A DNA stretch of 64,000 nucleotides, from positions 280,501 to 344,500 of the forward strand of contig NC_081823.1 in NCBI RefSeq assembly GCF_030704535.1. The letters are read 5' to 3'. Position numbers and translations under genes: made by a program. The notes below the pieces were generated by a model. That model made no database searches. It was not told where the DNA came from and saw only the letters and a list, made by a program, of their open reading frames with translations. The stretch is from Vitis vinifera. Taxonomy: Eukaryota > Streptophyta > Magnoliopsida > Vitales > Vitaceae. Shown here piece after piece: positions 34,690 through 48,900 of the stretch. Positions within the stretch are counted from its first letter, which is position 1, and each line of letters begins with the position of its first letter.

Positions 34690-34965
34690 GAAAACGAGCT
34701 TTCAACCATGTAGATATTATTCATTTGGAACTCAAATAGGTCATCACGACTTTAAAACATATCTATATGGAACCCATACTTATATAGCATTAAGAACTTT
34801 TTTCCTATTCGATGTGAGATGTCACAAACACATCTCACCTCATGCAAATATAATATTTTTGTTGTGTCTTATAAACTCTTTTTAACCTTATAGATGTGTT
34901 TTAAAGTCATGAATAATCCTTTGGGTTTAAAGCGAATAATATCTATACAATTGAGAATGTATTAT
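34690..34965. repeat. Inverted-repeat (MITE-like or foldback) element, diverged
   Basis: The left arm contains GTAGATATTATTC and GACTTTAAAACATATCTATA (about 34710-34775). The reverse complement of the right arm contains ATAGATATTATTCG and GACTTTAAAACACATCTATA (about 34890-34960). A middle piece, CGATGTGAGATGTCACA-like, resembles a segment of a repeat common in dicot genomes. No certain target duplication was found, so the edges are approximate. Confidence 0.6.
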
Positions 34966-36490
34966 TACAAAATATGTAAAAAAAAGTTACAACACATTTA
35001 ATTTAGGTATTGATTTATATTAAAGTTTAGTCTTAACTTTTTATATCTTAGATCTTATTTATATATATTTGTACTCTTATTCAATAGTTTAGATTTTATC
35101 ACATATTTTTAATAATTAATATTAAAACTTTTATCAATATTTATTTAATATTAGACTTTTATTGGTTGTGACAATATTCAACTTTTGTAATTAATAGTAA
35201 AAGAAATAAAGCACACATAACAAAAATGTTTCAAAAGGTTTCCAAATCATGTTTGAAAAATAAAGCTATAAAAACACTTTTAAAAGTCATGCTTGGTAAT
35301 TAAATACTTTACCATTTAAAAAACATTCATTGAAAAGGGGAATATTGTAATTCACATGGATGTCACGAGACCATCATTATATTTTATCCTTTTGGCTTAT
35401 TTGATTGTGCCTCATCATTCTCATAGAGGAAAATGGAAAAACATTAGGAGGTGAAGGAAGAAAGAATCATTTGGTTGTGTCTCATCATTCCCATGCATGG
35501 AGGAAAAAAAGAGGGAAAAAGAAAAAAACAGTGAAGGAAGACGACGAGGAATAAAAGACTTAAGAGAGTGGGGTAAGTAAAAACTCACAAACAAGCCTCC
35601 AATAATAATAATTACAAAAAGAGCATTTGCCCACCACCTCAAAATCTCAAATTTGTTTCAAAATGTTAATATATATTTATATTATTTTTATATTTAGCTA
35701 CTATTTTTTTTTAAACAAACATATTACCAATAATTTAATTATTAATATGGGATTCTGAATATCAAATTTTGATTTAGATGCATTTTCTGATTTCTATTTT
35801 TTAAAATAAAATTTTTTTATGTAAAAAATAGAAACTTTTTATAAAAGGTATTAACTTAAAAACCTTATATTTTCAAAAATTATTTCTAAAATTTTTAAAA
35901 TTCAAGCTAATAAAACTCACTTAAAAAAAGAAGAAGTTTTTAGGTTTGCTTTTAAAAAACCTTTAAAGCGCCATATTTTATTATGTTGGATTCCTAAAAA
36001 GTTTGAAGCAAAAATATTAAAAAAGAAAATATAAGGAAAGAGAAAAAGTTAAAGAAATTTTATACGGTTGTTTGTGGAAAAATTAAGGAAAGAAAATAAA
36101 TTATTAAGGTAATGCTTGGATATATATTTTTATTTTTTACTTTTAAGAATAAAAAGATTTTATAGAAAATCAGAAAATGCATATATTGTTTTTATAAAAA
36201 CCATTTTATAAATTTTTTTAAAATATCTGGAGAAATAGTTTTACACCTTTTTTTTTTTCTTATATATATATATTTTTACTTAATATGTTAAGGCCTAAGG
36301 GTAAAAACAACTTACCACATCTCTCTCCTTAAATACCTTTTTAAGGCAACCCCACAAAAAGTGAATAAATGTTGTAGTGTCCCAGAATGGAATCATTTCA
36401 TTTGAGGGGATGTTGCTTTCAGATCCTCAATCCATTCACCTATACCCACACCCCACATCATTTATATTAAAAACGGGACAACGACAAGGA

Positions 36491-36513
36491 TCTCCTCCTC
36501 CTCCTCCTCCTCC
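36491..36513. repeat. CTC trinucleotide microsatellite
   Basis: About seven CTC units. It gives a run of prolines in a forward open frame that is not a gene. Confidence 0.95.
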
Positions 36514-37691
36514 ACCCCAATTTTTATTTTTTATTTTTAGTTTTCTTAATACACAAAATTGCCCACAAAAATTACATCTACCACCGACAAAAACCTTCTA
36601 TGACTTCCATTCATGACGTTAACAATCAAACTAACTTAGATAAATTTGGATATATAAATATAGAAATTAATATAAATATAGAAAATAAATTAATATTTAT
36701 GATTTAATCTAAACATGGGATTGATCACGATATAATACCAAAAAGAATTAAATTTTGAAATTTATTTTTTCCCCATAAAGCTTATTCATATAGGCAATTA
36801 TGGTAAATAAATAAATTTAAAATAGAGAAGAAATTGACTATCATGATTTATGGTTAAGTACTCCCTTAATTGAAGATTATAGAAAATTAATTTTAAATAA
36901 AAAGACCCTCAAAACCCATCTACGTGTGCTTGGTTATTATTAATAAAATAATGTGGGTTTATTAAATTTAAATTTAAATATAAAAAAAGGTATGAAAATG
37001 TGGATCTAGATCCCAAATTCTCAATGAATATACACTCCGAATTTTAATAATGACACCTCACATCTGGGTCCCACGATAAGTAAATATATAACAATCTTAC
37101 AAATTTCAAAATTTTAATTTTATTGGAATGTTAAAAATAGTATTTAAATAATAAATATAATTTTTAAGAGCATTTAGATAAAATTGTTACTTAATGTGGT
37201 TTGTATGCAAAATAGGAAAAAGATATATGAAAGTATTTCCTAAATTATAAAAATATAAATTTTTATTTATTTATAATTTCTAAAAGAACGATAATTATTT
37301 CTTATTTTTAAGAAAAATATTTTAAAATATGCTTTGCAACATCAAATAATAAATGTTATGATTTAAAAAAAAAAATTATAATTTTAAGCCGAAAGCATGT
37401 GCTCCTAAAAACAATGGTTTTAATTATTCCCATAATCATGCAATCACATTGTTATGACCAAATTGACCTCTTACAGGTGTCCAGCTTTCATTGCTCTGAG
37501 GGCCCAAACGATGGAGGGAGTGAGAGAAGAAGACTCTCAGAAGTCAAACCAATCAATGGTGGACAGACAGCCGTTTCTAATCCTTCAGAAAAGTCTAAGC
37601 GCGTAACGAGCGCAAAAAGACTGGGGGCAGTTTCGTCATTTCAAATAAGGCGTCTCCAACAATGGCTCTCCTTAACTGTCTCACACCGGCA

Positions 37692-37699
37692 TATATAAA
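37692..37699 (+). promoter_or_regulatory. TATA box of the RHM gene
   Basis: TATATAAA in a locally less AT-rich context, followed after about 30 bp by pyrimidine-rich sequence typical of a plant 5'UTR. Confidence 0.65.
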
Positions 37700-37724
37700 T
37701 TGCGTAAGCCTCCCTGACTCTGGA

Positions 37725-37840
37725 TCTTCGTGGTTTCTTCTCCATTCTGTCCGAATCCACCCCCTTTTATCTCTAGAGACTTTATATTTTCTCCCTCTAA
37801 AGTTTCAATAATCCCATTGGTCTTGATCTGAGAGCAATTT
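37725..37840 (+). other. Probable 5'UTR exon of RHM
   Basis: Begins about 30 bp after the TATA box and ends at a donor GTGAGT at 37841. The matching acceptor TTTTGTAG ends at 39193, 13 nt before the RHM start codon. The intron would be 1353 bp. Exon start is an estimate. Confidence 0.6.
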
Positions 37841-39206
37841 GTGAGTAAATGTGATTTATTTCCTTTTATTCTGCACTCATGATTTGTAGTTTATTGTTCT
37901 GGTTTTTGGATTGATTGAGCATGTTTCTGATCTGAGTTGGTCTTATTTTAGGTTAGATCTGTCGGTGAATTTGAGTAATTCTCATGTTTTGTGGGGTTTA
38001 AGTTTTTGATTTGTACATTTTTTTTCGACCATCTGGATTTTGATTTGTGGCTTACTGGTTGGGCTTTTGGATTGGTGGAGTATGTTCGTGATCTGGTTTG
38101 GCGTTGTTTGGGTTAGATCTGAGAGCGAATTTAAATAATTCTCACGTTCTCGTATGGTTTGGAGGGTTGCTTTTTGCAAATACATTGCTTAATTTGATGC
38201 GATCTGTGTTTTTTATTGGGATGAAGATGGAAAAGTGGTGTTGCAGATCAGATCTGCCTGTGTTTTCCAAATGGGGTTTTGAAATTATTGATGGTGTGCG
38301 AGTTTCATTGAGCATTTGTTTGTTTGTGGTTTTTGGTTTTATATAATGTACTGGATCTGGTAATTAAAGGTAGGTTTTGATGGACATATCACGAAGTTGA
38401 ATGTTATTTTGTGATTTCTATTGGATCTGTTTGGTTGCTGAGAAAATGATATGAAATTGGTACTGTAGTTTTTGACATAAAAAGATCAACTTGGAACTGA
38501 GAATTGTTGGAAATTTATAGTGGGTTGATCATTTCCTTGAATCAAGGTCGTGGAGCCTTCAATTTCTCAGCAACCAAATGATTTGGGCAATCTATTTGTA
38601 GGATGGAAATTGTTTGCAGTAGTTTCCTTATGATTCTACCTTCAAAGTCCCTCATTTTTCACTTGGATCTCTTTGCTTTTTCTTTTAATTTTGTATATAT
38701 AATATAACTAATTTTCAAATGATATTTATCTTAAGTTCCACTGTTTTTTTTTAGTGGCTTAAATTTTTACCCTTTGATGTGAACTCTGTGAACCCATTTT
38801 ATATGTCTCATATGTGGATTTTTTTCAAGGTGATCAACTTTCATTTGTTTTTTCATATTAATGTTTTAAAATATTGTACAATAAGTTTCACTTTGTCATC
38901 CTGGGAAAAGTCACACCTCACCACAAACTTCCAAACGGTCATGTGTAAACCTCTTACATGGTGTCAACATATTGTATTAGTGAGAGTTTTGGAGCCTGAG
39001 AAATATGGATCAGTTGGGCACAGTGGCTTTATATCTTAAATTCCAATGTGGGCATGGAAGTGTCACATTTTAAATGTTTGGAAAGTAACATTTGACCATC
39101 CCAAATCTCTTGGAGCAGCATATAATGTTCTCAAATTTATATTGTTTAATTTGTGGTTTTGAATTTTGTTTTTTTTTTGGATGTCTTTTGTAGATTCTGC
39201 TTTGAT

Positions 39207-41350
39207 ATGGCTACACACACACCCAAGAACATCCTCATTACGGGGGCTGCTGGATTCATTGCATCCCATGTTGCTAACCGGCTTATCAGGAATTACCCAG
39301 ACTACAAGATTGTTGTGCTTGACAAGCTTGATTACTGTTCGAATCTCAAGAACCTCCTTCCCTCTAAATCATCCCCTAACTTTAAGTTTGTCAAGGGAGA
39401 CATTGGCAGTGCTGACCTTGTCAACTTCCTTCTCATCACTGAGTCCATTGACACAATAATGCACTTTGCAGCCCAGACTCATGTTGACAACTCCTTTGGT
39501 AACAGCTTTGAGTTCACCAAAAATAATATCTATGGTACTCATGTCCTTCTAGAAGCCTGCAAAGTCACTGGCCAGATCAGGAGATTCATCCATGTTAGCA
39601 CAGATGAAGTCTATGGAGAGACAGATGAAGATGCTGTTGTAGGAAACCATGAGGCTTCTCAACTCCTTCCGACAAACCCATACTCAGCAACAAAAGCTGG
39701 TGCAGAAATGCTTGTTATGGCCTATGGTAGGTCGTATGGCTTACCTGTTATAACTACCCGAGGGAACAATGTTTATGGGCCCAATCAATTTCCTGAGAAA
39801 TTAATTCCAAAGTTCATCCTCTTGGCAATGAGAGGAAAGCCTCTTCCAATACATGGGGATGGAAGTAATGTGCGTAGTTATCTCTACTGTGAGGATGTTG
39901 CTGAGGCTTTTGAAGTCATTCTTCACAGAGGAGAGGTTGGCCATGTGTACAACATTGGGACTAAGAAAGAAAGGAGGGTGATTGATGTGGCCAAAGATGT
40001 ATGCAACCTCTTCTCAATGGACCCAGAGACAAGCATAAAGTTTGTGGAGAATAGACCATTTAATGACCAAAGATACTTTCTAGATGATCAGAAGCTAAAG
40101 ATCTTGGGCTGGTCAGAGCGGACTACATGGCAAGAGGGGCTGAAGAAGACAATGGAATGGTATATCAACAATCCTAATTGGTGGGGTGATGTCTCTGGAG
40201 CATTGCTTCCTCATCCAAGAATGCTGATGATGCCTGGTGGGATTGAAAGACATTTTGATGGCTCCGAAGATAGTGATTCTACAGCTTCTCCTGTCTCAAG
40301 TAATCTTAACCAGACCAGAATGGTGGTACCAGTTCCCAAAAGCGTCAGTTCTCCCCGCAAGCCATCCTTGAAGTTCTTGCTTTATGGTAGGACTGGGTGG
40401 ATTGGGGGTCTACTTGGAAAGCTGTGTGAGAAGCAAGGGATTCCATATGAGTATGGAAGAGGGCGTCTAGAGGATCGGGCATCTCTCTTGGCGGATATTC
40501 AGAATGTTAAGCCAACACATGTTTTTAATGCTGCTGGCGTGACTGGCAGACCCAATGTTGATTGGTGTGAATCTCATAAACCAGAAACAATCCGCGCCAA
40601 CGTTGCTGGAACTCTGACCTTGGCAGATGTTTGCAGAGAACATGGACTCCTAATGATGAATTTTGCTACTGGGTGTATATTTGAGTATGATGCTGCACAT
40701 CCAGAGGGTTCTGGCATCGGATTTAAAGAGGAAGACACACCAAATTTTGCCGGTTCTTTCTATTCAAAAACCAAGGCCATGGTAACTTTACTCGTGATTT
40801 CTGATTTTTATGCATTTTGCAAAAAGTTCTGCCTTTAGCTTCTGTCTACCATTTGAATACTTATGAGAATCTTCTCTCTCTCTCTCTCTTTTTCCAGGTT
40901 GAGGAACTCTTAAAAGAATTTGACAATGTTTGCACCCTCAGAGTTCGAATGCCAATATCATCTGACCTCAACAACCCACGCAACTTCATTACAAAGATCT
41001 CTCGTTATAACAAAGTGGTTAACATCCCAAACAGCATGACCGTCCTGGATGAGCTTCTACCCATTTCAATTGAAATGGCAAAGCGTAATTGCAGGGGTAT
41101 ATGGAACTTCACAAACCCTGGAGTTGTAAGCCATAATGAGATTCTCGAGATGTACAAGAGTTACATCGACCCCAACTTTAAGTGGGCCAACTTCACACTG
41201 GAAGAGCAGGCCAAGGTTATAGTTGCCGCCCGAAGCAATAATGAGATGGATGCCTCCAAGTTGAAAAATGAGTTCCCTGAGTTGCTCCCAATCAAGGACT
41301 CATTGATCAAGTATGTATTTGAGCCCAATCAGAAAAGCCTTGCAGCATAA
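39207..41350 (+). CDS. RHM: UDP-L-rhamnose synthase (RHM), bifunctional
   Basis: Converts UDP-glucose to UDP-L-rhamnose in the cytosol: the N-terminal half is the 4,6-dehydratase and the C-terminal half the epimerase/reductase. The product is the rhamnose donor for pectin and flavonol glycosides. Two coding exons, 39207-40781 and 40898-41350, join in phase to 675 aa, the normal length. Dehydratase: NAD motif G13-A-A-G16-F-I-A, active-site T132-D-E and Y159-S-A-T-K163. The linker at about 345-385 is Ser-rich. Reductase: NADPH motif G394-R-T-G397-W-I-G400 and Y519-S-K-T-K523, which lies directly before the intron. All catalytic residues that I know are present. The start at 39207 follows the 5'UTR acceptor; an upstream in-frame ATG at 39153 would lie inside the intron. 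Which RHM paralogue it is cannot be told from this window. Confidence 0.96.
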
Positions 41351-42965
41351 GCATTTTACAGTAGTAGACCACAGGTCTGATCTCATCAAATCTCATTAGG
41401 TAATATGGTTTGGATTACATCTATATAATGTTTATCAGTTTCAGTCATATTATTCATTTTTAGCTTCATCCCAATATTTCTATTGCTCTAGACAGGGATT
41501 AGGATAAATTCTTCTAGTTTTTCTCCTTTCCAGATTCTAGTTGAGTTTTGGTTTGCTTAATGTTCTCTTCTCTATGGGCAACTTTTGAGTAGGTTCTTTA
41601 TATATTTTAGTCCCATCCTGTAAACTTTCAGGTGTGTAACTTTGGATTCTGTTATATGAATTAGCTGTCCCATTTATTTTTAATAACTTGCTTCCTGAGG
41701 GTAGTTTTGTTAAACTTTGGCTATGAAAGTGTAATTTCAGAAATTTGAAAATTCATTTGTAAAATATGCATTTTGTGATATTGTATGCCTAAAAAAGGTG
41801 CCGAGTTTAGTTCAGTGGTAGTGGCCTTTTGGCCATGAACCAGTCTCCCTAATATTTTATGCTTCGCAATCGCTATGAATAAATGCTTTGCCATCCGGCT
41901 CTAAAGAAGCTGTTTCTTTGCCTGAGAAAATTTTCAGATTGGGGAAATTAAATTTAGGCAACAATTTGATTTGAAGATAGCTTCATTTTCATTTAAAATT
42001 AATTGTCATTCTCTCATTTAAAAGAAAAAGTACAAAAATTCTTATGTCAATTGCTTGCTAAACGTTTTCAACAGTATGCAAAATTTCCTAGATGAAACCA
42101 TATTCCTGATTCCAGGTCTTGTAAAATCAAAAGTAATCCAATAATGGCATGACGGTTGAAGAAGTGCTTGATCAGAATCTCAGAGGACTGCAACTTGGGT
42201 TTGGTTTTATTTTAGGTGTTAATGGTTGGTTAATTGATCCATTGAATGTTAATGATGGTTTTCTTTATATTATTTATTTTACCAAGAGACCCTAATTGAA
42301 TGCAATTCAAACGCATAAAGCATGTTTTAATCCATGCATGGTTGCAATCTTACTCTTTAATTTTATAATAATGCCATCTGCCCCCCCTTCTGCTTCTCTG
42401 GGGTTTGGTAGCTCAATAGTAATGCCCTTCAGCAATGACCCAGAGATTCCTAGATGACGCGTTTTTGGAATTTAAATGGTGTAGAGCAGAGGGATCACTC
42501 AGGATTTGCTTTGCCAACAATGAAAGACGAATGCCTTGTCTTAGGGTTGATTTCTTCTTTTGAGAGGAAAAACAGAAAATCCATGTGGTAGCTATTCTAT
42601 TCATCATCAACATAGTGTTTTAGATTTGCGCCAACCATTTGGCCAATAGGAAAGAAAGAACATAAATGGCTTTTCTCAGACTGACCTTTCCCTTCCTTGG
42701 TGGTGGTCCTCACTGGAGTTATTGCAACCAAACACCATGCAAAATATCAGTTGAATTCCTGCACTTTTCCACAATGGGCACCGACATAAATCTGCAGGTA
42801 TTATTTACATCACAAAAGACATCGGCTCTATAACACCTTTTTCCTCAACATGGAACATCAGATTTTCAATCATCCTGTGGTTTCAGATGCATTCAGTCTA
42901 TGTTAAAACTAAATCCAAAAACTCTATTGAGACGATTAAACTAGCTCTGCAAATTTGTCAAGACT
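41351..42965. other. Convergent intergenic region between RHM and TPS1
   Basis: RHM 3'UTR in the first few hundred bases and TPS1 3'UTR next to 42965, as both genes end here. An AATAAA lies at 41878-41883. No gene is visible. Confidence 0.5.
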
Positions 42966-45900
42966 TTAAAAAGAAGACTTGGCTCCAGCCAGTTCCTTTA
43001 GAAATGAGACGACTTCGTCTGATGATCCAAAGGTGAAGCGAGCCTTGGTACGAGTTCGCCCTACTGCACAAGAGAAGTAGTTCTCCCCCTTGAGATCAAG
43101 CACATTCCATGATGTCTTCTCTGGTGATGGCCGCCTCCCACTCCCACTCCCACTGCTATGGTCTGGGGTTTTCTTATCTGGGTTTGGCAAAGGCCGCTGT
43201 GTCTTACCATGAGATGACTTTGACCCACTCTTGTTAGCTGGAAGCTTCAAAGAAGATTTCCTCTCACCAGATAACTTAAATGCATCGATCGCTCTGCTTT
43301 TTGCCATGCTTATGTTATCAGAAGGCAGCTCTGGCTCAAAAAATGTGTACACATCTTCATCCTGAAAGCATTGAGAAAGTTTCATCAAGCACAGAAGTAA
43401 TGGAACTTATGAGTTCAAATGCATCTCTCATCCACATTTTCTTTTCCATCATATGGAAGAACTGAGGCGAGGAAAAATCAGAACACCATGATCAAGTAGT
43501 TCATAAGACATTTGAAACAATCATTTTTTGAGAATGTTAATATTGAATTCACAAATCAGGTCCTTCCCCCCACCCCCATGGACAAACTCCACCTCTGTTT
43601 CAACTGTTAATAGGCACCACCAAAGGGACCTATATTGTGAAAGGAAGGACAAATACCTGAGTTACAAGCATCCAAAGTTATGAATCTTTGCCCTATTCAC
43701 TCTTGAAGAAAGCAGTGAAAAATATATTCAAGAAAAACTTCAAAACTGTGATAGGTGTTCGGAAGAAGTCCAGGTCCAAGACTCCTAAACCTAGCCTAGT
43801 TTATGTAGAAACCAAACATTAAGATTTCTTATAAATAGAAAGCTTCAAAAACTCTTTGTTCAGTGAAAGTGTATGTACATATAGCTTTTTTTTCTAAGTG
43901 TCTGATCAAACTTGATTAAAGATGCACAATTTTTTTGAAACTTTTTAATGATTGGAGTTCAGAGTGAAGGGATAATTACGTTCCCCAGAAAATGGGCATC
44001 ACATAAAAAGTGATAGTATGTACATGTAGCTTTTTTTCTCTTTCAAGTGTCTGATCAAACTTGATTAAAGATGCAACATTTTCTTGAAACTTTTTAATCA
44101 TTGGAGTTCAGTCTGAAGGGATAATTACCTTCCCCAGAAAATGGCCAGCGCATAAAACATAGTCAATTGGTGAGGTCATGGATTTATTGTGAACTATCTC
44201 TCCTAATATACGATCAATGGCTGCACCCTGTATGAACAAAAGCCTGTAAGATCGGGAAAGGAATATTTCTACTGTCAGTATGCAACAAAATCAGCAAATA
44301 ATCCGTTCACCTTTGTAACACCAACTGCACGCACTTCCACAGAGCGACTACCCTGGACAACGTCAACAGATGCATTTGAAATTGGACCTGTCCAGAGATG
44401 CTGCAACATATCCCTAGCTTGAAGCTTTCCAAATTCAGCATCTACAATCAACAATCAGATGATAAGCAACACAAAGCAAGGACAGGAAAGAAGATTGAAT
44501 ACTAGAAAAAACTAGCTTAGGAAGGAAAATCAACTACACAAATCAATTACCTGCATACTTGTAATTCCATACAAGTGAAGTTTCACGTTTTTGAAGTTGT
44601 GATCGAGGCGTTCTTTCAGTGAAATACTCAAAAACATGCTAAAAATGTAACATAAGCATCACCGGATTAGAGGCTGCAAGATGTGATAAACAGATATGTA
44701 CATAACTTCAATAATAAGCACCTTTACACTGTCAACCCACTCCATGTTTAAATGCTCAGGCATTGTTGTCATCCATTCTCCTTTTGTGTGACGTAAAAAC
44801 ATCCCATTTTCTGCTGCTAACCACATGTCAAACTCCCCGAAGTTCTGTTAAAGCACTCATACTGTTCAGAAGAGGATATAGAAGTAGGGTATAAAGTAAA
44901 ATGAGCTGAATGAAGTACATCATCCAAGACAGTTCTGTCACTTCCGCTAAGAACAACGATGGTTGTCTTTGGATCATTGCCGAGTGCTGTCAAGGGCCCC
45001 TTCAACTCTGGGTGCAGTTTAAGATCCATTTCTTTAATTTGATCCCCCCCTCTACTCCCAGGAGTATCCACTGGTTCAGTTAATGTTACATTGAATCCCT
45101 GCAGTTTTTGGGTGCCCATCAGAAACTGGAGAAGCAATCATGTATGATAGTAAATCATATGCTGAGCCAATGGAGCAGGAACATAGGTGCCATTAGACAG
45201 GAAGTGAGTGGGGATTTCAAAATTTTTCAACCATGATTCTCAAGAATTGTTGTGATACCACAGGGTGGAATTGAACAATCAACACCTTACAATTATTCAA
45301 CACATGATAGAAAATACTAAGATAAATTCCATTCAGAAACATCAGAGTAAACTACTTAAAAAGTTGAAGAAAGATGTACCAACCCATTCCTTCTCTCGTA
45401 GATATTGTGTGCTCCCTCATCTACCCAATTAAGAGGACCCTACAAACAAAAGCCCCACATGGGGGTTGGGGATCCACTTTGATAGCATTTGTAATAGCCC
45501 ACTTCCTTCCATATAGATATCATTTGCTATAGGCCTAATGAGTCCTCACAGTTTTAAAATGCATTTACCCAGTTAAGAGGAACCCACTACATGTATAGTA
45601 TCAAGAACATCTTCCCCTATCCAATTTGAGTATCACAAAAGAACTCCAAACTTTATTATATTTCTGGAAGATTGACTAGAGAAAATTTCAGGCTTTATCA
45701 AATTTATGCGTTGATCACTTGATCACAAGTGGATGATGCCCTAATGGCCATGCCATATGAGTCCAGACATGAAGAGAGTGATTCTCCACCTGAATGAATC
45801 TTTTAGCCACTAAATATGTGTAGTTTTAAGCAAATTTGCGATCAACTGGCCAATGACGAGATTCAACTCTATAATGCACAAGACATGCATCAGATAAACA

Positions 45901-48900
45901 CAATTCAAACCATAAAATAATACAATATCTCCTGGATTGAAATCTTTTCCTTTTTTGAATTGTTTCCTTCTTGCCTTTCCTATACTTCTCTTGGAAAAAA
46001 GTTACATCTCACATTATACTCAGAATCAAATAGTTTCTTAATTTTAAATGTGTAATATGATTAAATCTAAAGGGAAAGTAGAAATTCTCACCACCCGTTT
46101 AAGTAAATCTCAATTCGTCTACTTCATAAGCACATACAAATTATATATTTAGCGGTGCTTCAAGGAACAGATATTTAGTAGATAAACCACTTCATTTTTT
46201 TCACAAGTCAAATGTTTCATTAACCAATCAAAGAGGATTTACCACACAATATTTGAAATATATTTCATTGTTCATGGACATTGCCATAACTCATAGATTC
46301 ACAATTTCAATATGAAACAGGGCGTACCAATATGAGTAATCGATTATTGGACTGCAGATAACATTTAATTGCATTTTCAGGTGTAAGTCTTGGCGGGACC
46401 TTCCTTTTCCTAAGATCTGCCTCAACAACTGTATCATTCAACTCACTGCAAAAGAATAATAGCAAAATTCAAATTAGGTACTACAAGTCTACATATAACA
46501 ATGGAAAATGAACATATTTTTGTTTATTTACTTTCTATAAAAATTAGTTTATTTCAATGATGATACTTATTGTGCTCATCATAGACACCAGTTCTAGTTT
46601 TTAATCCAACACCATACAAACAAATAAGGTGAAGAAATTTGGGAATTTATAAGTGAGATAGACGTGCTCATTTACTGAAAATTTCCAAGTTTTCCTCATA
46701 TCCTCATGCCTTATAATTTCTTTTCCCATTTTTTTTTTCTTCGGTAACACCAAAACCAACTAGCCCCAGTTTGAAGAATTGGGGAAAACCATAGATACAT
46801 GATCCTTCCCCCTAGAATTGTGCATTGTGTAAGCCCAGGACTCAAATCTGAGACCTCTCATTTGGTAGTGAGAGCATTAATAAGTTGAGCTTCCCATGTA
46901 GGGCTCAAGTCTTATGATTTTATCATCAGAAATTGAAAGCATCTAAAGTTTTGTAACCCTAAGGCTATATTTGGTTCTTGGGAAATTTGAGGGAAAATGC
47001 AAGGGAAAAAAAATAGAAAGGAAAAGTAAAAGGAAAAAAAAAGTGAAGGAAAATAAAAAATAGATTTATAGTCAATAATTTATTTTTATATGCTTGTTCA
47101 AACTCATTTCACTTATTTTTCCTCTTCTATATAAAGATTAAATAATTTAAAAATGCATAAATTTCTAACTAATTTTAATTATGTTTGATTTTCTTTCATA
47201 CTTTCTATAGTAAAACCAAACATGAGAAAATCATTATCCCTAATTTTTTTTTTTTGTTCTTTTCTTAGTACTTTCGGGGAACCAAACATAACTTAAAGGA
47301 ATCTTGCAACTTATGCATACCTTACAAAAGTTTCAGCCCATTCTTGAGCAGTGTGGTTTTTCACATGCTCAAAGTTATGCTCATGCCGTTTTTCTCTTTC
47401 TTCAGGTGGCATATTCAAAGCCTGAGCAATTGAAGAAGCAACTTCTGTGATGTTCCAAGGGTTCACTAGGATTGCTCCGGCACCCAAGGATTGGGCTGCA
47501 CCAGCAAACTACAAGCACCCCAAAAGGATGAAAAGTTAGACAAAAAAATAAGAAGACGACAACATTCCACAATTAGGGGCTAGGGCCGAGTATTCAATAA
47601 AAGACAATTTGTCAGGAAAAACCAGATTTCAGGTGTGGTATTATACACAAATGAGTCAGGATTCAGCAATAGGGGTTAAAATTGAAGAATAGGGTTTAAA
47701 ACATATATCCCCTTCTAACTTTGTTGAGACTTTATGCCCATTTGAGGTTTAGGGTCACATTCCTTATCCATTTATCCATCTATATATACATGTATGTATG
47801 TATGTATATATGTTGCCTTTTCTTTTTCCATATCTAAGGAACACTACGACAAATCTAACTCAACCCACAACCAACCAATTGTATTTTGAAAAATTATGAT
47901 AATCTTCAATATTACTTTTAACACAAAAGCGTTTTTTGGCAGAACTGGGAAAAGAACACAATCTTTAAAATTAATTAAAGAATATACTCTGTTTTTCATT
48001 TTTTTTTTCTCTACAGTCATAAAACCTTTGGTAACACTAAAAACTAATGTGCATGGAACAATTAACATAGTTACAAGGCATTGGAAAATACTTCACTAAG
48101 GATGAGAACCCCTTTCTTAGATTCTTGGCAAGCCACAAACTCATAGCTGACCAGATTCATTCCGTCCCTCAAAGATGTTACGAGTGCCACATCTGAACAA
48201 AGAAAATGAAAGAAATAATTGCCAGTTAAAAATTTGCACATGTGAGCTCTTGGGTAATCCTACAATCAGCAATTAATAACAGTTGAGAAAGAAACAACTT
48301 CTATGAGACCTCTTGAACAACAGTTCACATTTTATGATTCAAAATAAAGTGGTACAGATTTGAACTTCTATGAACGTTGTATACATCCTATGTACTTTGG
48401 TGTGCCTCTTTGGCGCTTTATTAGTATTTTTTGCATTTACCTATCAAAAAAAAAAAAAATGCTATGAATGTTCATTAAAAATTAATTCCACTTCATAAGT
48501 GCCCAAAGCTCAGTCCTGAAGCAAAACTTTTAACAGCCTAAATGACCAAAATTGGTGTTTCAGTTGATACTTCCATACAATATTGAAATTTGGATTGACT
48601 ACTCCCCACCACCCATCTTTACCCGAGTGGGGCACAGTAGGGCGAAGATGGAGTCCATTTCCTAAATGTACAGGCAAGGTTAAGAAATGCACAGTAGGGC
48701 CTCACCCAGCCCTAGGATTGGTACAGCGATGGGATAAAGTATTTTTCCATAAGACAAGGTTGGGGAGAGGGAAACACGTCCTCTACCCCCCTGTTGCCAT
48801 CCCTGACCAAAAGGTTTGATTAAGGGATATGCTACTCAAGCCCGCATATAGAAGATACCGAGTCATGTTCATTTTAGGTGTTCATTGAATTACATGAGAA

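Larger units (their letters stand above)
34114..37691. other. AT-rich intergenic region between U2 and RHM
   Basis: Long A/T-rich sequence with no coding frame that I trust. It contains an inverted-repeat element (34690-34965) and a short CTC-trinucleotide repeat (36491-36513). From about 37460 the base composition becomes more balanced, as expected for the RHM promoter. Confidence 0.55.

Noticed and set aside
36377-36616. Proline-rich forward open frame
   Set aside because: Translation of a CTC microsatellite in AT-rich spacer; no motif and no splice context.
38098-38346. Forward open frame upstream of RHM
   Set aside because: Lies inside the predicted RHM 5'UTR intron, with no family motif.
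41797-41830. TTCAGTGGTAG-like stretch suggesting a tRNA
   Set aside because: It resembles a B-arm or A-box by chance; no cloverleaf with acceptor and anticodon stems can be formed.
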